Below, one piece after another: positions 58,782 through 64,000 of a DNA stretch of 64,000 nucleotides. The translations under genes and the position numbers were made by a program. Origin of the DNA: Craterostigma plantagineum (Eukaryota > Streptophyta > Magnoliopsida > Lamiales > Linderniaceae). The stretch covers positions 372,001-436,000 of the forward strand of contig JAPQWV010000122.1 of NCBI GenBank assembly GCA_027422505.1, read 5' to 3'. The notes beneath the pieces are model-generated. The model was not told the origin of the DNA. It did no database searches and saw only the letters and a program-made list of their open reading frames with translations. Within the stretch, counting starts at the first letter, position 1; the number at the start of each line of letters is the position of its first letter.

Positions 58782-61592
58782 TCACTGATCTTTCCTAGCT
58801 TTTGAACTTGGCCTTGGGGGCTTGACGATTTTCCCGAGCAAGATTAGAACGATTGGGAGTATTGTTCCAACGTAGTATACGCTGCCATACGAAGCTAGCG
58901 TTTCTTGCAGGCTAAGAACCTGTAAGCACACGGTTAAGGCAGAATAGGTTTATTACAGAAGGTAAATTGTTGTCGGATATTCTAATTCTGAGGTAAAAAC
59001 AAAAAAGGAGTGAAAGAATGGTGAGAAGGACTTAACCATGAAACCAACGGCGGAGTAGTTCAGGACAATGTGAGTGTAAAAGAAGTTGAAAGATGCGAAG
59101 AGCGTCTTAATCGCGGATGTTTGGCTGGCTTGCTGCCACCTGTAAATAACTGCTCGCCGGAGAAAAATACTCAGAAATGGATGGTATATTGGCGTGTCGA
59201 GGATTTTTACGATCCTATTTATATGGTTCTTACCTTTTGAACCAGCAATCCAAATGGCCGACTGAACGAAGAATATAAGGTAACCGGGATATAAACCCTG
59301 CGAAAAAGAGTGGTAACGTTTTTTCACATCGCTAATCATATTTTGTCAAAACAATTTTATTCAACGGATGATTAGATTGTTTGTCTGAAAAACAAGGTAG
59401 CATAGCATTCAAACAAGCAAACGCAAACGAATGGTGATTGAGTAAGTCAGAGCTTTGGACTTACATGCCACACTGCACTCACTGTTTGAGTAGCCAGCAA
59501 CTGTAAGAAATTCGGTTTCTTTCCTTTCGGAACGAGCTTCTCATACACATCTAGCAAGCGATCGAGGCAAGTAAATCAAAGTTTGTTCGAGAACTGAAAG
59601 ACGTACATGGGAAGAATGCGAAATTCGTCCCCTGGAGGTAAGAAAAGAACGAAAGAAAGAAAGACTCCTTACAGTGTCTAAGCCAAGTGCTGACTTGAAT
59701 ATTCCAGACAGCAGGTATCTGCACGGCGCTTTTCGCCAGCTCAACGCCTAAAATATCGACGTTCTTCGCACGGTCCCAGCGTGGCTCGGGAGGGTTAGAA
59801 TCAGTCCATCCCGAAAATCCCAGGCCAGAAATAACGATGGAAGCCTCAGAAACGGACCAAATGAAATAGTACTTCCAGCGAGTGCTAAAGCCCGTCATGT
59901 ACTGGCAACCCAACTTTTTCCAGAAACCATATTCTCGGTAAATTGGCTCGGTGAATCGAGTCAGTGGGAATTTTGGTGACAGATAGAGATAAAGTCCCAT
60001 ACAGAAAGCAGCTTGTAATAGTGCCTTAACAGTTGCCCTGTAAGGAGAGGGAGGAGCTAGTCCTTTCTCTTCTTTAAGTTGGAATATCTGTCGAAGACAA
60101 ATTATACGTCGAATTAACGCCAGAAATGGAATGCATATTATGAGAGGAGGTGAACAAAGAGAATACCCCTTTACGCTCGGTCCATTCGAGATAGTCTTTG
60201 ATTTCATAAACTGGGCCTGCAAAGTGGCTGCCACAGCATAGACAGTAGCCAACGTATTCGAGTACTGATGGCAAATTGCTCAATCGGTTCTTCTTTTGCG
60301 CCTCACGTAGATCTTCGTCCTTAAGTATTCCATCGTTGTAATTTATTGCGCATGATATGACTTTGAGTGTTATCACCATTAACGCTCCTGCGATTGGAGA
60401 AAAACCAAGAAATAGTATTGAGCGATGGCACGGGAAGAAAAACGGCCCAAAGAACTTTGCAACGACGTATGTGCATCCAAAATCAACAAGATGAAACTCT
60501 AAGCACCATTATCAAAATGTATTGAATGTAAAAAAAGACGTTCTGTGATGGAACTTACCTGTAGCATCTATACCTCCATCCTTCCATGCATCTCCACTCA
60601 TGTAGTATACATGGCTACATATACATACATATCAAAAATTTACATGGTGAAATAACCTCCCATCAAATGACAAACAAAGTACTCAGGCGCATGAAGATCC
60701 AATGCAGGAAAAAGCAAAGAGAATGTAAATGAAAACAGACAGGCATCATTAATCAGCAGTTAGTGGATCATCAGCCATGGGGAATGTTTATACTAATCGG
60801 TAAACAGATCTACGGGATATATGGTCAGAAAGAAGACCATTTTCAATTCAAGAACTTCTTTACCTTAACACAAAGGGTAATTTCTCCCCTCCATATTCCG
60901 TAAGTGGCTCCAAAGTAAGGGAAACTGCCATTATACTACCAGCAAACTAAAACACTTGTTTTGCTTTACTTTAAAGAAACCCCAAGTAGGTTCAAGACTA
61001 TAAAGGAGAATTAATCAAACAGCACTGTATCTATTTCCTTTTTCTTACGCTCATGAAGAAAGATAGGATTTTTCCTTTGAACGCCTTACTTTTCTCCCAA
61101 GTCCTCAAACATAAGAACAAAAAAAGTCCAAAATTTATCCCTACTTATGTAGTAGCCTTCGAACGTAAAGCAAAGTCGAACACCGAGCTTGTTCCCCTTC
61201 GGGGACATTCAATTCAACACCTCTCCACATAACCAAAATCAGAAAGAAAGAAAAAAGGAAAAAGAAAACGGCGAAAGAAATTACCATCCAATGAGGTAAC
61301 CAAAGGCCAGAAAGAACGTGACGACGCCACAGTATCTCCGAGACGTCAGCATCGCCGAATAGCCCATCAGCATGGGCGCGAGGAAATGCAAATTCGAAGA
61401 GAATCCGAACGATAGGTAAGATAAGATCGCCCCGGCGGACGCGGCGTACACGTGGCGAGCTGCCGGTCCTCCGGGAACGAACCGGTGGAAGAACCCAACC
61501 GGCACCGTCGCCGCGAAGCACAGTAGAAACCGGAGAACCGGTACGGACACGCCGATCGCCGACGCCGTGGACTCCATCTCCGGCAAACCCAT
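58782..61592 (-). CDS. LPCAT1: Lysophospholipid acyltransferase (LPCAT1/LPLAT, MBOAT family)
   Basis: Eight exons in transcript order: 61285-61592, 60559-60614, 60167-60387, 59673-60087, 59465-59550, 59234-59297, 59037-59149 and 58782-58919. The frame is exact and gives 466 residues. It is a multi-pass ER membrane protein with YLSFGFSSNLHFL, HVYYMSGDAWKDGG, GYCLCCGSHFAGPVYE, FSTRWKYYFIWSVSEASI and SGLGFSGWTD. The MBOAT catalytic histidine is His362 in SAVWHGLYPGY, exactly at the exon 5-6 junction. The family acylates lysophosphatidylcholine with acyl-CoA in the Lands cycle, controlling acyl editing and PC supply for oil. Start at 61592 (MGLPEMES); Met at 61577 is an alternative. The C-terminus is basic. 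Confidence 0.95.
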
Positions 61593-62071
61593 ATCAATTC
61601 GATAATTACTAAGCTGTCTCCTATTCTGTAGAAGTCTCTGTATGTACACAGTTCGAGGCCTTGGTAGATTTTGGCTCTACTGAACTGACGAGGTGGAGTC
61701 GTTGTATTGGTAAAGGGAAAAACCATACAAATGGACACTTATTACCAGCTTCGTGGTTATTTAATTATTGAAGATACAATACGAAAAATCGATGTTCTTC
61801 TTGGAAGAGTAGATATATGACAAATATTTCGTAATTCCATTCATGCATGCTCAAAATACCAACATAAATTGATTTGTGAGGAGATTATAATCCTCCAATA
61901 GAAATAAATTTGTATGTACTTTGCTATATGACCAAATAAAAACAACGCACACTAAGGTCCAAAGGAAACATATATATATAACCACCGTGTCCAAGCTTAA
62001 AAGATTAAGAACCTGCATTCTTTGATGATAAAATAATAAATAAACTTGGCATAATAACTGCTATAGTATCA
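61593..62071. other. LPCAT promoter / PUX 3' region
   Basis: About 480 bp between two minus-strand genes, AT-rich, with no recognised element beyond short (TA)n near 61970. Confidence 0.4.
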
Positions 62072-63922
62072 TCATATCAACTCCAAATACAAGGCTTCTT
62101 GTTTGCTGGTAAGTCCCAGTTCGTCGAGCCTCGACGATCTCTCTTCCTCGCTAAACGCTTGGCGAGGATAAGGCCGTACCTATCGAGTTTTTTTCGATAA
62201 AGTATAAGCCATAAACTTGTGTAAGAATGAAAAACTATTGTGTGTAAAAGAGGGGACATATATATATGATATACCAGTCTGTAACTTCCAGGTTTTACGC
62301 CTCTGCCAATATCAATGAAGTCGAAGATATACTGTGTAACGATCACAAAAGAACATGCGAAAGGGAAGCATTTCGTAGTAAGCAGACGAATAGGAAATGA
62401 GAGGCACGTTTTCGTTAACGAACCTGAAGATGATCGGACTTGAGAAATCGTCGACCTCTTCGACTTCCATCGGGCATACGAACAAGCAAATTCACAGCAT
62501 TCTCATCGTCCTTGGGAGGTTCTAGAGGCAGAGAAGCCTCTTTGGCTGCCAAACTTCTCTCAATTTCCTGGCACACGATGAGAAAGGTTCGATAGTAAAG
62601 AGACTGCTTTTCCCAACTGATTCCAAATGCAAAAGCTGATTAATTACCTGCTCCTCTTGCTCCCTCCTACGCAATTCTTCCTCTCTGAGCCTTTCATCGG
62701 CGAGGGCGGCTTCAGCTTCTTCCATGGCTTTCAACTCCTTCTCTCTGTCAGCCTGCAGTGCAGCAAGGTACTCGTCGTCCTGCAAATTTGAAAAGGGTCA
62801 ACAGATTCGAAATCGTGCAAAGCTATAAAATTTAGTAAACGATGCTTGGGATTCGACAAAACAAACCTGTTGTTCACGCAGCAACCGCTGAGCTGTAAGA
62901 GATGGAGATGGAGGGCGAGGGTCATTCCTTGGATAATAGCCATTAGCCAGTGGCCGAGGGAAATTATATCTGCTTCCTTCTGGGATTCCGCCGAACATTG
63001 CAGCCTCTAGCATTACGGCTTCGTCATGTTCCTCGGAGGAGATTCCACCCCACTAATAAAGTATTTCACGCGTAAAACAGGGGAACATTCATCTGAATCT
63101 TGGAAGGAAGAGTGCATGAATCTATTAAAAACTGAAATACCTCAGAGGGGAATTCACTTTCTTGAATCTGCGGCTGAAGCCCATTATCGCCCTGCCTAGG
63201 ACTCGAAGGCTGGCTGACGTCAAATTCTTCGGTATCTTTCAATATCTCGACGTTATCTGAAGGCAAATTTTCTTCATCATCAGCTTCTTGCTGGACAGAG
63301 GAGCTGCCGACCTCCAGCATAGATTGCCTATAGACAACAACACGTTAACGAATTACATGGATATCTCTTCTCTATGGAAGAAAGAGGAAGTTTTGGAAAC
63401 ACTGAAAAGGCAAGAGATGATGATGGTACTGTTGATTTGAAACTGCAGCATCCCTCTTGGAAGCCTCGATTGCTGCTTGTACCATTTCTTCTTCGATGCC
63501 ATCGCTGTAGTCCGGCAAATCTACGATCGGCGGTGCGCTGGGCTCATTAGTTGCATTTCCAAGCTCGGAGGTTTGCATAAACGGAGTGGATGACGTATTT
63601 CCCACGCTGTCGTTGCTATCGTCGTTGGTTACAACCGTGGCACGCGCTTGTGTCAATTGGCCCATTGTAGATTCAGAGGCGTCTTCGGAGGCATGAGGGT
63701 CGCCATCAACTGGATCATCAACGTCCATGGCGTCAGCATCTAAGGGATTCGTAGACGCCTGATTTCTGAGGAAATGAAGAAAAACATTGAAGCGAAGATT
63801 TTGAGCTATTGACGATTCTAATGACGGGATATACAACTGACTCACTGGTTTCTGTCGTTATCGTTGAAATAAGCATTAATGGCAACGTTGAGGTTTCCGC
63901 GATGCTCCTGCTCGGCATCCAT
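62072..63922 (-). CDS. Plant UBX-domain protein (PUX8-like)
   Basis: Eight exons in transcript order: 63846-63922, 63403-63765, 63141-63327, 62867-63052, 62648-62779, 62424-62567, 62275-62331 and 62072-62179. All junctions keep frame; 417 residues. The short N-terminal UBA-like helix region ([15 protein letters not shown]) is followed by acidic linkers, a ubiquitin-interacting motif [15 protein letters not shown] at about 117-131, a charged coiled coil ([20 protein letters not shown]), and a C-terminal UBX domain ([46 protein letters not shown]). UBX proteins with UBA and UIM modules are adaptors that bring ubiquitylated cargo to CDC48/p97. YPRQ takes the place of the usual FPR loop contacting CDC48. 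Complete within the window, with the start 78 bp from the right edge. Confidence 0.92.
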
Positions 63923-64000
63923 GGCGAAGGAAGAAAGAACAAGTTTAAAGACGATAGAGAAGGGGCAAATATAAAAGGAAAACTTCAGAAAAAAACCCTT

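Noticed and set aside
1..64000. Bacterial-type features (operons, CRISPR, riboswitches, attachment sites)
   Set aside because: Spliced genes and plant protein families throughout; no CRISPR-like regular spacing was seen.

Overview
This window is plant nuclear DNA. Genes are split by short AT-rich GT-AG introns, intergenic DNA is AT-rich and full of small transposons, and the families include a class II KNOX homeobox protein, a CLE peptide, plant UBX and BAG proteins, a CASP-like protein, a phytocyanin and an anthocyanin/trichome-type bHLH factor. The bHLH protein most resembles Delila/GL3-type factors, which suggests a core eudicot, perhaps an asterid of the Lamiales. That placement is inference and was not tested by a search.

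Layout. 1-6.8 kb: a possible gene running off the left edge, NAA30 acetyltransferase (-), a retroposon with an 18-bp target duplication, and a DUF4378/TRM-like protein (+). 7.1-11.1 kb: a Delila/GL3-type bHLH gene (-, 8 exons, one only 15 nt) and tRNA-Asp. 12.7-24.5 kb: a BAH + TFIIS-like reader (-), a Tourist-like MITE, an HMA5-type copper ATPase (-) and beta-tubulin (-). 26.5-36.8 kb: a CLE peptide (+), two nested long-TIR elements, a non-RD LRR receptor kinase (+), a CASP-like protein (+) and a uclacyanin-like copper protein (+). 37.2-40.3 kb: a decayed long-TIR element containing a complete solo LTR. 40.5-49.1 kb: an HPR3-like reductase with a 1-nt frame break (+), KNAT7-like KNOX (+), nested MITEs, NRS/ER rhamnose synthase (+) and a molybdenum-cofactor-sulfurase-like protein with Arg at the expected PLP lysine (-). 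49.4-64 kb: a 1.2-kb TIR element, a MATE transporter with a 1-nt frame break (+), a BAG co-chaperone (-), a doubtful small gene, LPCAT-type acyltransferase (-) and a PUX UBX protein (-).

The genes form no single pathway. Loose themes are cell wall and secondary growth (KNAT7, NRS/ER for UDP-rhamnose, uclacyanin, CASP-like, beta-tubulin), copper (HMA5, uclacyanin) and signalling (CLE, receptor kinase). Most gene models were rebuilt exon by exon, and the reading frame closed exactly in all but three: HPR3-like, MATE, and the first junction of the DUF4378 gene. Each of these three is one base short, so consensus errors should be excluded before calling pseudogenes. I found no convincing undescribed multi-gene system. 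The most distinctive material is the layered transposon insertions with intact target-site duplications, and several odd gene-structure details.
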